Notes: generated from the sequence alone by a model not told the origin. A DNA stretch of 64,000 nucleotides from Exiguobacterium aestuarii (GCF_020171655.1 NZ_JAIVAC010000002.1:248001-312000), one strand, 5' to 3'. Counted from the first letter of the stretch, positions 13,882 to 23,307 are shown. Numbers and translations are program-made.

Positions 13882-16656
13882 TTATCCGTTCTTCATACTG
13901 AATTCATCCGCAAGTGTGAAAGACACGTCCTTCACTTCTAGACCGCTCAATGCGAAATAGAGTTGGAGATAGTTATGCTGGTTCAGGAAGAAGACCTGCT
14001 TCGTCTGTGTCACCCATTCCCCGTCCGTCCCGTTAAACGTGAACGTCGCACCCGGGATATTGTTTGCAAACAACGTCACCGGCATCTGCGCCAACTCCCC
14101 AGCGTTCGAACGGGCCGTCAACGTGATGTCATACGTCCCGGTCTGGTCGACCGAGATGGCGAAGACGTGCGTGTTCCCTGTCGAGGTGTCGATTCCTGAC
14201 AAATCGACATGCTCCCCGTTTTCGAGATGTTGATAGTCCAACTCGAATGCGTCCTGTTGATTCGTCTCATCTTCAAAGCCGAGCACCTCGACCGAACCAT
14301 CATGAATTCCGAGAAGACGCTCCATCGCCGGTGATTTCAAGATAAATGAACAAATGTTGCGCGCGCTCCGCAACAACTCACCCCGTGTGACCACCCCTTC
14401 TTCGAGCGATGCCATCGTATTATCCTCGAATGAGTTGAGGTCCGGACGGTCGACGACCATATACAAATCGTTTTGCGAGCGGACCATCGCTGCCGTATTT
14501 TGACGGTTGGCCGACTCATCCTCACGGAAGTTCACTTTTGCCCACCAGTCCGTCATGACAATCCCTTCAAAACCCCACTCGTCACGTAAGATGCGCGTGT
14601 TTTGATCGTATAATCCGGCCGTCCAAATCCCGTTGACCGCACCATATGTTGTCATAATGGATGAAGCCCGACCTTCTTTCACGGCCATCTCGAACCCTTT
14701 CAAATAAATCTCGCGTAACGCCCGCTCCGAGACGACCGAATCGATATCGTGACGATGCGCCTCCTGGTTGTTGGCGCTGAAGTGCTTGAGCGTTCCTGTC
14801 ACACCGACACGATGCATCCCATTTAATTGAGCAACTGCCATCCTCCCTGTCAAATGCGGGTCTTCCGAGAAGTACTCAAAGTTCCGACCGTTCAACGGGT
14901 TGCGATGAATGTTCATCCCTGGTCCGAGCAACGTGTCGACGCGGTTTTTCCGCATCTCGAGCCCTGTCATCTCAAACAAGTCTTCGACGAGGTCGACGTT
15001 GAACGTAGAAGCCAAGAGTGTCCCGTTCGGAAGCGCGAACGCCTTCGTCCCGATATCCATACGAATGCCTGATGGACCATCGGCACAACACGCCGCTGGA
15101 ATCTCAAGCTCGTTCAATCGATCGGACACACCACCGAACGCCGCTGCCGTCCCCGGCGTGACACGCGGCGAGTTCATCCCTTGTCCGCGAACGATTGTCG
15201 CCAAATCCTCATCCGTCAATTGATCTAAGAATGTGTCGAGTGACGCCTTCTCGTGATATACATCGCTCAATTTGATACCTTGGTCACCCGTGAACACTCT
15301 CGTCTCCGGACGTTCTTCTAAATAACGTGTCTCGACGTCAACAGCGCGAAGCGGTGTCGACTCGTAACCCACTTCCAATCCTCGTTCGCCTTGAATCGGT
15401 TTCATCCGCTCGAACGGGAGGACAGGCGCCATGTTTTCACTTAACGTCTCGAGGACGCGTTGCTCCTGTTGCTCGACTTCGAAAGCAAGTGAAGCCGAAC
15501 GCACATCCGTTCCAACATATAAGCGATATGTTCCTGATTCGAGAACGAAGCTCGATTCATGACCCGTCACGCCAGAGTCGTCGTAGCTCGCAAAATCAGT
15601 CATGCGGACGTTAAACGAAAGGGTTTGTCGCTCACCCGGTTCAAGAAGCAATGTTTTCTCAAACGCTACTAAAGACCGGAGCGGATTTCCGAGTTTTCCT
15701 TGCGGTTTCTCGACGTAGAGTTGGACGACTTCTTTCCCGTCACACTCACCCGTGTTCGTCACTTCCACCTCAACCGTTAAAACGCCATCGACTTCTGTCG
15801 TACGCTTCACTTCAGTATGGAATGTCGTATAAGACAGTCCGAATCCGAACGGGTACAAGACGTCGTCTTTCGCGAACGTTTCAAAGTAGCGGTAACCGAC
15901 ATAGATGTCTTCCTGATAAATCCCTTTATCCGCATGACCAAAGTTCTTTGTCGACGGATAATCCTCGATGGATCGGGCAATCGTATCTGTCAGTTTCCCG
16001 GAAGGACTTACGTCTCCGACAAGCACGTCGACGAGTCCTTTTCCGCCTTCCATCCCACCTTGCCATGCATAGAGGATTGCACTCGGCTCATTCGCCCACT
16101 TCATGTCGATGATGTTTCCGACGTTCAACACGACGACCGTCTTGTTGAAGCGCTTCGTCACGCGCTCGATCATCGCGTGTTCGATATCCGTCAATAAGTA
16201 ACTGCCCGGGTCGGCCGTGTTGTCACGGTCTTCCCCAGCCGTACGTCCGATCATGATGAGCGCGACATCCGACTCCTGCGCGGCTTGATCGACGAGTTCA
16301 TCCGATACGTCCATCTCCTGTTGTGACCACGGTTCTCCGGCCCAGCCGACACCTTGGTCGAACGGGTTCTCTTTCACCCACTCCTCATACGTCGCATAAA
16401 GCGATTCATTGATGTGAATGTCTGTACGTTCACGTAGTGCCTCGAGCGGTGTCGTGACATGTCCGACGTTCACCATCCCACCTGAACCGGTACCGCTCTT
16501 ATAGTAATGGAATTGACTACGCCCAAATACGGCAAGCTTCGTTTCAGACTGCAACGGGAGGGTTTTCTGTTCGTTTTTGACTAACACGACCCCTTCCGCG
16601 ACCGCTTGACGTGCCAATTCTTCATAACGTTTCCAATCCAATGTATACTGTTTCAT
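13882..16656 (-). CDS. GH3 beta-glucosidase with circularly permuted domain order
   Basis: 924 residues. Domains run in the reverse of the usual GH3 order. The GH3 C-terminal alpha/beta sandwich comes first (about 1-275, with the likely acid/base E142 in RTAGEDRDN), then a fibronectin-III-like domain (about 300-390). The TIM-barrel follows (about 470-790, nucleophile D703 in GIVMTDWW), and last a C-terminal beta-sandwich (about 800-920). No signal peptide, so it acts inside the cell on imported beta-glucosides. The start overlaps the esterase stop by 4 bases (ATGA) with GGAGCTGACGAA upstream. Inverted GH3 enzymes are known in Firmicutes. Probable substrate: gluco-oligosaccharides, possibly those released by the GH16 enzyme; this link is inferred. 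Confidence 0.92.
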   Translation of the reverse strand: MKQYTLDWKRYEELARQAVAEGVVLVKNEQKTLPLQSETKLAVFGRSQFHYYKSGTGSGGMVNVGHVTTPLEALRERTDIHINESLYATYEEWVKENPFDQGVGWAGEPWSQQEMDVSDELVDQAAQESDVALIMIGRTAGEDRDNTADPGSYLLTDIEHAMIERVTKRFNKTVVVLNVGNIIDMKWANEPSAILYAWQGGMEGGKGLVDVLVGDVSPSGKLTDTIARSIEDYPSTKNFGHADKGIYQEDIYVGYRYFETFAKDDVLYPFGFGLSYTTFHTEVKRTTEVDGVLTVEVEVTNTGECDGKEVVQLYVEKPQGKLGNPLRSLVAFEKTLLLEPGERQTLSFNVRMTDFASYDDSGVTGHESSFVLESGTYRLYVGTDVRSASLAFEVEQQEQRVLETLSENMAPVLPFERMKPIQGERGLEVGYESTPLRAVDVETRYLEERPETRVFTGDQGIKLSDVYHEKASLDTFLDQLTDEDLATIVRGQGMNSPRVTPGTAAAFGGVSDRLNELEIPAACCADGPSGIRMDIGTKAFALPNGTLLASTFNVDLVEDLFEMTGLEMRKNRVDTLLGPGMNIHRNPLNGRNFEYFSEDPHLTGRMAVAQLNGMHRVGVTGTLKHFSANNQEAHRHDIDSVVSERALREIYLKGFEMAVKEGRASSIMTTYGAVNGIWTAGLYDQNTRILRDEWGFEGIVMTDWWAKVNFREDESANRQNTAAMVRSQNDLYMVVDRPDLNSFEDNTMASLEEGVVTRGELLRSARNICSFILKSPAMERLLGIHDGSVEVLGFEDETNQQDAFELDYQHLENGEHVDLSGIDTSTGNTHVFAISVDQTGTYDITLTARSNAGELAQMPVTLFANNIPGATFTFNGTDGEWVTQTKQVFFLNQHNYLQLYFALSGLEVKDVSFTLADEFSMKNG

Positions 16657-17729
16657 TTCGTCAGCTCCTTAAGTCCTTTTGCGATTTCATTCATACAATC
16701 TTCTGCCTGTGGGTAGTCTCCTAATTTGTCCATAAAGGCATGATCCATACCCCGATATTGAATCAGTCGAGTCGGAATACCAGCTTCTGAAAGTTTTCGG
16801 GCATATGCCTCCCCTTCAAGTCGTAAGTAATCGTACTCGGCTGTCACAATCAAGGCTGGCGGTAAAGTCGTGACGTCCTCTGCCAAAAGTGGTGAGACGA
16901 GTGGATGCGTGACATCCGTCTTCCCTTGAAGGTAGAGGTCATTTAGTAGCGAATCTGGATCTGCAAGAGCGAGTACGACACCTCGAATCAGGTCGTGATG
17001 GTGTGAGATATCGTACGCATCGAGTGTCCATTCAAAATCATCTGTCGGAATCGATCCCAGATTGACGACGGGATAGACGAGTGCTTGATAACAAATGCGC
17101 CCCTCCCCTCGTTCTTTCTCCATCAGACAACAAGCGGTCGCCAAATTCCCTCCGGCACTGTCACCGGCGACCGCGATTCGGTCTTGGAGAATGTTCAACT
17201 CACTCGCATGGTCATACACCCATTCAAAGGCTCGGTAACAATCGTTCAATCCGGCCGGGAACGGATGCTCCGGGGCGAGACGATAATCGACGGAGATGAC
17301 GACTGCGTTCGCCCGTTCCGCCAGAAACTTACATGGATTCTCGACCGTCTCGAGCGTCCCTCCGAAGAAGCCGCCCCCGTGGAAAAAGAGAATCGCTGGG
17401 ATGGCTTCAGTGTGATGCGGACGATACAGGCGAACCGGAATGTCACCGTCCTCACTTGGAATCTTTACATATTCGGTTTTGATGTCGATTGTCGTCTGAT
17501 CCTGATTCGGCCACCCCATGCCGGCACGTGCCGCTTCGAGATTGAATTCGCCATCCGGTTCATCATCTGAAGGATGATTCGAAGGCAGCGTCGCAAAGAC
17601 GCGTGGATCGAGGTCACCGGTACGATCTAAATCTGGAATTGGTTTGATGATAGTTTCGAGATGGTTCGCGTGCGTTCGATATTGGCTTTGTTGAAGGTGT
17701 TGGACGAGATATTTATAATCGGATTCCAT
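16653..17729 (-). CDS. Alpha/beta-hydrolase, hormone-sensitive-lipase (HSL) family esterase
   Basis: 358 residues. The oxyanion-hole motif HGGGFFGG precedes the nucleophile elbow GDSAGGN. The catalytic Asp lies near EYDYLRLEG and the His in GMDHAFMD, giving the full HSL/fold-3 layout. A ~90-residue N-terminal cap is present and no signal peptide. It should cleave short acyl or acetyl esters. Translational coupling to the GH3 glucosidase suggests it removes acyl groups from glycosides before hydrolysis, an inference from context. The start has AAAGGGG upstream. First gene of the two-gene operon. Confidence 0.9.
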   Translation of the reverse strand: MESDYKYLVQHLQQSQYRTHANHLETIIKPIPDLDRTGDLDPRVFATLPSNHPSDDEPDGEFNLEAARAGMGWPNQDQTTIDIKTEYVKIPSEDGDIPVRLYRPHHTEAIPAILFFHGGGFFGGTLETVENPCKFLAERANAVVISVDYRLAPEHPFPAGLNDCYRAFEWVYDHASELNILQDRIAVAGDSAGGNLATACCLMEKERGEGRICYQALVYPVVNLGSIPTDDFEWTLDAYDISHHHDLIRGVVLALADPDSLLNDLYLQGKTDVTHPLVSPLLAEDVTTLPPALIVTAEYDYLRLEGEAYARKLSEAGIPTRLIQYRGMDHAFMDKLGDYPQAEDCMNEIAKGLKELTK

Positions 17730-17849
17730 TATGTAAGCCCCTTTCTTTCAACATTTCTGAACCTGATAAAATATTGTTATTGGATAAAGTTGTACATCGG
17801 CTCATCGCATGATACGTTGTTGGAACAGATTACTAAAGGAGTGTTATTG

Positions 17850-18221
17850 ATGTATAACTGCGTCAGCTGCAATAAATCATTGAACGAACATGAAGTCATC
17901 CATACAGATGAACTCGGTCATTTCGGTGATCCAATCAAGCATTATTGCGATGCTTGCTTCATTGAGGGAGCAAAAATCGGTTTTCACAAGATGGAGATTG
18001 GTTGCTGCACAGCATGCCAACAACCGTTAGTTTTACAATTTGATCAGGAAGAAACCGCTAGCCTGGCTCGTGAAGATGGAACAGTTCATTACATATGCCC
18101 TCAAATGCTAGAAGCATATCAACAACAAAATGAAGAGCTGATCGAACAGTTAGAAGATGTTCATGACCAGTTTATTTTTTATGTGATTCAACCCGACCCG
18201 ACGTTGCCTGACTTCGGATAA
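17850..18221 (+). CDS. Small cysteine-rich (zinc-ribbon-like) hypothetical protein
   Basis: 123 residues starting MYNCVSCNKSLNEHE. Three CxxC pairs (CVSC, CDAC, CTAC) in the first 60 residues suggest one or two zinc-binding ribbons, followed by an acidic helix-forming C-terminal half with a coiled-coil-like stretch (QQQNEELIEQLEDV). No family is recognised. The ATG at 17850 has AAAGGAG upstream; longer frames run into the divergent esterase and are rejected. Alone between a leftward operon and dbpA. Confidence 0.75.
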   Translation: MYNCVSCNKSLNEHEVIHTDELGHFGDPIKHYCDACFIEGAKIGFHKMEIGCCTACQQPLVLQFDQEETASLAREDGTVHYICPQMLEAYQQQNEELIEQLEDVHDQFIFYVIQPDPTLPDFG

Positions 18222-18330
18222 TGGATTCTCATTCGCTTTCCTACCGTCTTTCGGTCTATAATGGACTGTATTGCAAATAGACATTGAAATTTTCTGAAGC
18301 AGAAGTTTTCACGAAAGAATGAGGTTACCC

Positions 18331-19776
18331 ATGAACAAACAGCAATTTACGGATTATCGCCTGAGCGACGAGATTACTCGTGCGTTAGGCATTATGAAAT
18401 ACGAATCACCGACCGAAGTACAACAACAGGTCATCCCCCGTGCGCTCGAGCGCGAAGACTTGATCGTCAAAGCACAGACGGGAAGCGGAAAGACAGCTGC
18501 TTTCGGGATTCCGGTCATCGAGCTCATCGATTGGGCCGAAAACAAACCCCAAGTCCTCGTCTTGACACCGACACGCGAACTCGCCGTTCAAGTACGGGAA
18601 GACATGACGAACATCGGACGTTTCAAACGAATCAAAGCGACTGCCGTCTACGGGAAAGAACCGTTCTCGAAACAGCGTGAAGAATTGAAACAAAAGACGC
18701 ATATCGTCGTCGGTACACCTGGACGCGTCATGGACCACATCGAGCGCGAGACGCTCTCACTCGACCGCATCGAATACTTGATCATCGATGAAGCGGACGA
18801 GATGCTCAACCGCGGCTTCCTCGCCGACGTAGAGAAAATCCTTCAACAGTTGCCGAAAAATCGCGTCACAATGGTCTTCTCAGCAACATTCCCACAAGAT
18901 ATCGAACGTCTCTGTCAGAAGCATATGAATGCTCCGGCACGTGTCGCCATCGAATCGACAGGTATGACGGCTTCGACAATCGAACACCGTTTACTTCCCG
19001 TTCATCGGAACGAGAAACTTGCTGTCCTTCAAGACATCACGGTCGTCGAAAACCCGGATAGCTGTATGATTTTCTGCCGTACGAAAGAGAACGTCGATAC
19101 GGTGTACGCTGAGCTCGACAAAGCCGGTTACTCGGCTGAACGTCTTCACGGCGGACTTGAGCAAGAGGACCGTTTCGCCGTCATGAACGGCTTCAAGATG
19201 GGTAACTTCCGCTACCTCGTGGCGACAGACGTCGCAGCACGTGGAATCGATGTCGACAACGTCGAACTCGTCATCAACTATGACGTTCCTGTCGAAAAAG
19301 AAAGTTACGTGCACCGGACGGGTCGTACCGGACGTGCCGGCAAACAAGGAATAGCTATCACGCTCATGACCCGTCAGGAAGAACGTCTCATCGGAGCTAT
19401 CGAATCATACGTTCAATTCGAAATTCCGATGATCGATGCTCCGACAGAAGCGGAAGTAGCGGCTAACCAAGATGCCTTTGAGCAAAAGTTGAGCGGACGA
19501 CGCGTCGTTCGAAACAACAAGACAGCTCGCATTAACCAGGACATCATGAAGCTCCACTTCAGTGGCGGGAAGAAGAAAAAACTTCGTGCTGTCGACTTCG
19601 TTGGAACAATTGCCAAAATTCCTGGCGTATCCGCTGACGACATCGGCATCATCACAATCAATGACCAAATGACATACGTCGATATCCTTAACGGAAAAGG
19701 CTCGATTGTCCTTCAAGCGATGGAAACGACTCCTGTCAAAGGGAAGAAACTTAAAGTGAGCAAAGCACGTAAATAA
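18331..19776 (+). CDS. dbpA: DEAD-box ATP-dependent RNA helicase DbpA/YxiN
   Basis: 481 residues. All core motifs are present: QTGSGKT (I), PTRELA (Ia), TPGR (Ib), DEAD (II), SAT (III), [10 protein letters not shown] (V) and [10 protein letters not shown] (VI). The C-terminal ~75 residues after a basic linker form the DbpA RNA-binding RRM-like domain that recognises hairpin 92 of 23S rRNA ([15 protein letters not shown]). The role is remodelling of late 50S assembly intermediates. The ATG at 18331 is chosen because GAGG lies 6 bases upstream; the ATG at 18319 lacks a site. Monocistronic with a good terminator. Confidence 0.93.
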   Translation: MNKQQFTDYRLSDEITRALGIMKYESPTEVQQQVIPRALEREDLIVKAQTGSGKTAAFGIPVIELIDWAENKPQVLVLTPTRELAVQVREDMTNIGRFKRIKATAVYGKEPFSKQREELKQKTHIVVGTPGRVMDHIERETLSLDRIEYLIIDEADEMLNRGFLADVEKILQQLPKNRVTMVFSATFPQDIERLCQKHMNAPARVAIESTGMTASTIEHRLLPVHRNEKLAVLQDITVVENPDSCMIFCRTKENVDTVYAELDKAGYSAERLHGGLEQEDRFAVMNGFKMGNFRYLVATDVAARGIDVDNVELVINYDVPVEKESYVHRTGRTGRAGKQGIAITLMTRQEERLIGAIESYVQFEIPMIDAPTEAEVAANQDAFEQKLSGRRVVRNNKTARINQDIMKLHFSGGKKKKLRAVDFVGTIAKIPGVSADDIGIITINDQMTYVDILNGKGSIVLQAMETTPVKGKKLKVSKARK

Positions 19777-19787
19777 TGCAGATTCAG

Positions 19788-19820
19788 CCTCAAAGATGAT
19801 ATTCGTCTTTGAGGTTTTTT
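19788..19820 (+). terminator. Terminator of dbpA
   Basis: CCTCAAAGA/TCTTTGAGG stem with a short loop, followed by TTTTTT (19815-19820). Confidence 0.88.
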
Positions 19821-19836
19821 ATTACCTCACAACAAT

Positions 19837-19890
19837 CGAAAGCGCTTTCGAAAAACATTAAAAAAATATGGATTTCGGAAAACGTTTTCA
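19837..19890. promoter_or_regulatory. Pair of orphan cre-like (CcpA) sites between convergent genes
   Basis: CGAAAGCGCTTTCG (19837-19850) is identical to one of the two sites upstream of the GH16 gene. GGAAAACGTTTTCA (19877-19890) matches TGWAANCGNTNWCA at 13 of 14 positions. They lie between the dbpA terminator and the terminator of the leftward gene, where no promoter of an annotated gene is expected. The ~196-base gap holds no other recognisable element. Confidence 0.55.
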
Positions 19891-19949
19891 CCTGCATCAT
19901 ACCTGTATCAAATCTCAAATTCAACCTTCCTCACTCGATTGTCAAAAAA

Positions 19950-19973
19950 GAGCCCAATCTGTCGTTTGGGCTC
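19950..19973 (-). terminator. Terminator of the leftward membrane-protein gene
   Basis: GAGCCCAA/TTTGGGCTC hairpin with a short loop and an A-run on the left (19944-19949), which reads as a U-tract on the minus strand. It overlaps the stop codon of the gene. Confidence 0.8.
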
Positions 19974-20400
19974 AGTCTTCCAAGTGAAGAAAATCAAATT
20001 TTGAGTCGATGGTTGAACTGTGGCTCGTTTGATGAATCGATTCGTCACGACTCACGAGATATGTGTACTCAGCATCCGGTTCTGTCGAAAATTTCACGAA
20101 CAATGTATGAGGATTCATACTCTCAAATCCGTTCTCCCCATAAGGAATAGAGCGGACGGTGATGATTTCAGTCGGATATCGGTCCTTGAGATACGCTTCG
20201 AGCACTATTTTTTCTTCCTGCACCTGTTGATTCACCCAATAGGGACGAACTGCATAGAATATTCCGTACGCTAATATACAACACACCGTCGCGACCCGTA
20301 TACGCCTGCGCCATTTCCCATGAAATTGAAACGACAGCAAAACCAATACAACCACGATGGCGAACACAATCAACAGATCAATCAACTCAAGCGGATGCAT
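19972..20400 (-). CDS. Hypothetical membrane protein (two predicted helices)
   Basis: 142 residues, not assigned to a family. Two hydrophobic segments (LELIDLLIVFAIVVVLVLLS and a second near residues 38-55) are followed by a ~85-residue extracytoplasmic or cytoplasmic tail containing LKDRYPTEIITVRSIPY. The tail resembles small DUF3139-type Bacillales proteins in layout only. The ATG at 20400 has GGAGG 7 bases upstream. It follows the DUF4317 gene by 14 bases, so the two form a probable operon. Function unknown. Confidence 0.7.
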   Translation of the reverse strand: MHPLELIDLLIVFAIVVVLVLLSFQFHGKWRRRIRVATVCCILAYGIFYAVRPYWVNQQVQEEKIVLEAYLKDRYPTEIITVRSIPYGENGFESMNPHTLFVKFSTEPDAEYTYLVSRDESIHQTSHSSTIDSKFDFLHLED

Positions 20401-20414
20401 CAATTTTCCTCCAG

Positions 20415-21608
20415 TCAGTCTAGCGACTCTTCAGAGATGAGTTTGAAGCCTTCAATCTCCGTCTCTTCTTCCACTTCAATCAACAGACATAGTTTTCCTT
20501 TATAGTTCACTTGCTTCACGTATTTCAAATCTTGTGGACTGACAGAAATATTGGCGACTTTTGTATTGATTTTAATCGATTTCGACGTATATTTCGGAAC
20601 GACACTCGTCGCTTTCATCTCATATTTCGTGTCATCCACGACTTGTTTGAACGCCTGCTCGACTTTTTCTGTCGTCACATCTTCCACACCGCTCGCCCGA
20701 AGGACGACCTCGACCGCACGAGAGTCGAGCATCGCTACCCGCTCTTCTTCCTGTTCGTTCTCTTCTTCGGCGACAATGATTTGATTGATCTCATCGTAAA
20801 CGGTCGCGAGCGTCCGTGAATTGACTTCTTCCCCGATGACAGCTTTGACCACTTCTTCGAAGACCGCCTTCTCTTCCACTGCTGTAACGATTTCCGAACC
20901 GTTCAGCACGTTCTCAATGAACGTCATATCCGGTTGGTGCGCTTTATGTGCCGAATAGAGGACATGGTTCACATCGGCCGCATTATCCGTGAAACACGGG
21001 AATAAAAATCCACCAATTGGCGCCTCGAGTTTGATGATTGGATTTACAATCAAGCTGGCTTTGAATTCACGCTCGACGAAGTCAAAGACGAGTGACTTTT
21101 TCGGAAGTTCTGTCGGGCTGATACTGCCGAGGATGAACTTCGTCGTATACACTTCATCGTTCGCGTGAATCTCAGACTCTTCCGAGTATCGGTTCGTCGG
21201 TTTATTATAATTACCCCGGATGAACGTCACGACCATGTCTTTTTCAAACGGCGTGTCTTTCACCATCTTCAAGGCGATGCGTTGCATATAGTCCGTCCAT
21301 ACGTCTGTCTCTTCCGTACGAAGTCCTTCATACAGCAATCCTTGCGTATGGTCGACTTGACCTTCTTCAGGATATTGGAACTTCACTTCGAATAACTTTT
21401 CATCAAGTTTCCCACCGAGCACTTTTTTGAAGTTTGTCAAAAACAGTTCCTGCTGTTCTTCTTCAAGGAACGGGAACGGGCGCAACTCTTCGTAGTAAAT
21501 CTCATTCGTTTCCTGCCGGATGTAAATCGTATATAAGTCAGCAATCTTCAGCTTCGTCGCATTCACTTTAAACTGTCGGCGAATCGCCGCAATCTCTTTC
21601 TTGTTCAT
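20415..21608 (-). CDS. DUF4317 family protein
   Basis: 397 residues starting MNKKEIAAIRRQFKVNATKL, the characteristic DUF4317 opening. The protein is soluble, acidic and without signal peptide. A central GFLFPCFTDNAADVNHVLYS segment and a C-terminal region ending KLISEESLD are visible. The family is widespread in Firmicutes and has no known function. The ATG at 21608 has GAGGTGG upstream; the longer frame to 21644 lacks support. First gene of a likely pair with the membrane protein downstream. Confidence 0.85.
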   Translation of the reverse strand: MNKKEIAAIRRQFKVNATKLKIADLYTIYIRQETNEIYYEELRPFPFLEEEQQELFLTNFKKVLGGKLDEKLFEVKFQYPEEGQVDHTQGLLYEGLRTEETDVWTDYMQRIALKMVKDTPFEKDMVVTFIRGNYNKPTNRYSEESEIHANDEVYTTKFILGSISPTELPKKSLVFDFVEREFKASLIVNPIIKLEAPIGGFLFPCFTDNAADVNHVLYSAHKAHQPDMTFIENVLNGSEIVTAVEEKAVFEEVVKAVIGEEVNSRTLATVYDEINQIIVAEEENEQEEERVAMLDSRAVEVVLRASGVEDVTTEKVEQAFKQVVDDTKYEMKATSVVPKYTSKSIKINTKVANISVSPQDLKYVKQVNYKGKLCLLIEVEEETEIEGFKLISEESLD

Positions 21609-21889
21609 TCCATCCACCTCTTCTTTTCTCTCAATCCATGTCATTCATTATACCAGTCCTGATCGCTCACTAGTTCCAAAGAAATAACACGAGATCGCTC
21701 GCTAATGCTAGAGAAGGATTTGCGATAGTCTTTCTAATCATTTTGCAGATTTTCACACTTTTTCAAAATCGTCCTGTGTATGATCAAGTTGAATTTATTG
21801 CGTGATGTTTGTCTCACTTTTTGGTTGATGAAAGGTTGCCCACTTGCTTCGACAAGTGTTCATTCCAAATACATAGTAGGAGGCTTATT

Positions 21890-22522
21890 ATGTTGAAGAA
21901 ACTCATGTCTGTCGCACTCGTCACATTGCTTGTTTGGGTGGCCGCGTCATTTGACGCGACACCGGTCTCTGCATTCCCACCGAATATTCCTTCGAAAGCG
22001 GATGCGCTCACAAAACTGAATGCGCTCACGGTCAAAAATGAAGGGTCGATGACGGGGTACAGTCGGGACCTCTTCCCGCACTGGTCGAGTCAAGGAAGTG
22101 GTTGTAACACGCGTCATATCGTCTTGAAACGGGACGCTGACTCGGTCGTCGACCAATGTCCGGTAACGACGGGCTCATGGTACAGTTACTATGACGGTTT
22201 GACGTTCACATCAGCATCTGACATCGATATCGACCACGTCGTTCCGCTCGCTGAAGCATGGCGCTCTGGCGCAAGCAGCTGGACGACAACCAAACGTCAG
22301 AGCTTTGCGAACGACTTGAACGGTCCTCAGTTGATCGCGGTGTCCGCTTCATCGAACCGCTCAAAAGGAGACCAAGATCCATCGACATGGCAACCCCCTC
22401 GCACCGGCGCGCGTTGTGCATATGCGAAGATGTGGGTCGAGACGAAAAGCCGTTGGGGCTTGAGCCTTCAATCGTCAGAGAAGTCAGCACTCACGACAGC
22501 CATCAACGCTTGTATTTATTAA
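21890..22522 (+). CDS. Secreted HNH-family (DUF1524) nuclease
   Basis: 210 residues. The signal peptide (MLKKLMSVALVTLLVWVAA... cleaved near VSA) precedes a mature domain with the DUF1524 motif DIDIDHVVPLAEAWRSG, in which the DHVVPL His is the general base. Conserved Cys residues (GCNTRH, VVDQCP, GARCAYAK, NACIY) may form disulfides, as expected outside the cell. It also has NDLNGPQLIAVSASSNRSKGDQDPS-type Asn and Lys metal-site residues. It probably degrades external DNA for nutrients or biofilm turnover. The start at 21890 has AGGAGGC upstream; the longer frame from 21809 is rejected. A small acidic gene follows after 19 bases. Confidence 0.9.
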   Translation: MLKKLMSVALVTLLVWVAASFDATPVSAFPPNIPSKADALTKLNALTVKNEGSMTGYSRDLFPHWSSQGSGCNTRHIVLKRDADSVVDQCPVTTGSWYSYYDGLTFTSASDIDIDHVVPLAEAWRSGASSWTTTKRQSFANDLNGPQLIAVSASSNRSKGDQDPSTWQPPRTGARCAYAKMWVETKSRWGLSLQSSEKSALTTAINACIY

Positions 22523-22541
22523 GACAGAGAAGGAGTCATTC

Positions 22542-22784
22542 ATGAACAAACTTACTTCTACATTCAAGGCAACCCACGGTGTCATGACGGAAGAAGTCGG
22601 TGTCATCAGTGGTGACTTGGAATTGACGACGGCGTGTCAGGAAGATGGTTCCTTGACACTCCACATCACGTACGTCGGAGCGAAAGATGTGTACACGCTC
22701 CCCGGGAGTCCATATCAGCTGCATGACCCGAACGACCATGACGTCATCCATCAGATGCTCGTGAATATTCTCGAGCGGACGTAA
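22542..22784 (+). CDS. Small acidic hypothetical protein downstream of the secreted nuclease
   Basis: 80 residues starting MNKLTSTFKATHGVMTEEVG. It is acidic (about a dozen Asp and Glu against few Lys and Arg), with no signal peptide or membrane segment, and probably mostly beta-strand. No family recognised. An AGAAGGAG site precedes the ATG and the gene starts 19 bases after the nuclease stop, so it is co-transcribed with it. By analogy with nucA-nin in B. subtilis it could be a cytosolic inhibitor of the exported nuclease. That is a hypothesis from position and charge only. Confidence 0.75.
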   Translation: MNKLTSTFKATHGVMTEEVGVISGDLELTTACQEDGSLTLHITYVGAKDVYTLPGSPYQLHDPNDHDVIHQMLVNILERT

Positions 22785-22823
22785 AAACATCGCCAACTCC
22801 GAATTAAGGGGTTGGCGATGTTT
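22785..22823. terminator. Bidirectional terminator between the nuclease operon and msrA
   Basis: A ~13-bp stem AACATCGCCAACTCC/GGGGTTGGCGATGTT with a GAATTAA loop, flanked by AAAA on the left and TTT on the right. It covers the 3' end of the convergent msrA gene. Confidence 0.85.
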
Positions 22824-23307
22824 CGTCTTTCCGATATTTCGTTAACAAGTCTTTCGGTATATGACAATAATCGTCCGGGCAACGCGTCAGGCGATCCTGG
22901 TGTTCGTCCGCACTTCGCACATAGTTCGTGAGCGGTTTGACTTCAACAGCGATTCGTTCTGCATCAGGGCGTCGCTCAATGAATTCTTGTGCCTCCATCA
23001 AATGTCGTGATTCTTCACTGTATACGCCCGTTCGATACTTCTCCCCGACATCGATCCCTTGTTGGTTGACACTGTATGGATCAATGATTTCGAACAAGTA
23101 ATGCATCAAATCCTCGACCATCACTACGTCCGGATTGAACGTTGTTTTGACACACTCCGCGTAACCGTCATACTCTCCGTCTAACGTATCGGTCGTCCCG
23201 TTCGCGCGTCCTGCTTCAGTTGAAAGGACGCCAGGTAATGTCCTCACAAATTCTTGAACGCCCCATAGGCATCCGCCCGCTAAATAGATTGTTTCGATGT
23301 GAATCAC
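22804..23307 (-). CDS. msrA: Peptide-methionine (S)-S-oxide reductase MsrA
   Basis: About 167 residues. The catalytic GGCLWGVQEF (Cys in the GCFWG-type motif, with Leu for Phe), the ELFF-like region and the EYDGYAECVKTTFNPDVV and YFEIIDPYSVNQQG segments identify MsrA, which repairs methionine-S-sulfoxide in proteins. The start is uncertain. The coding sequence reaches IHIETIYLAGG without an ATG. The GTG at 23307 is used here, but the GGGGA site abuts it, so an ATT or ATC start a few codons later is possible. Frames further upstream overlap the divergent gene at 23371. Confidence 0.87.
   Translation of the reverse strand: MIHIETIYLAGGCLWGVQEFVRTLPGVLSTEAGRANGTTDTLDGEYDGYAECVKTTFNPDVVMVEDLMHYLFEIIDPYSVNQQGIDVGEKYRTGVYSEESRHLMEAQEFIERRPDAERIAVEVKPLTNYVRSADEHQDRLTRCPDDYCHIPKDLLTKYRKDETSPTP

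Noticed and set aside
17661-17849. Longer start for the zinc-ribbon protein
   Set aside because: It would run into the divergent esterase gene. The ATG at 17850 has a clear ribosome binding site.
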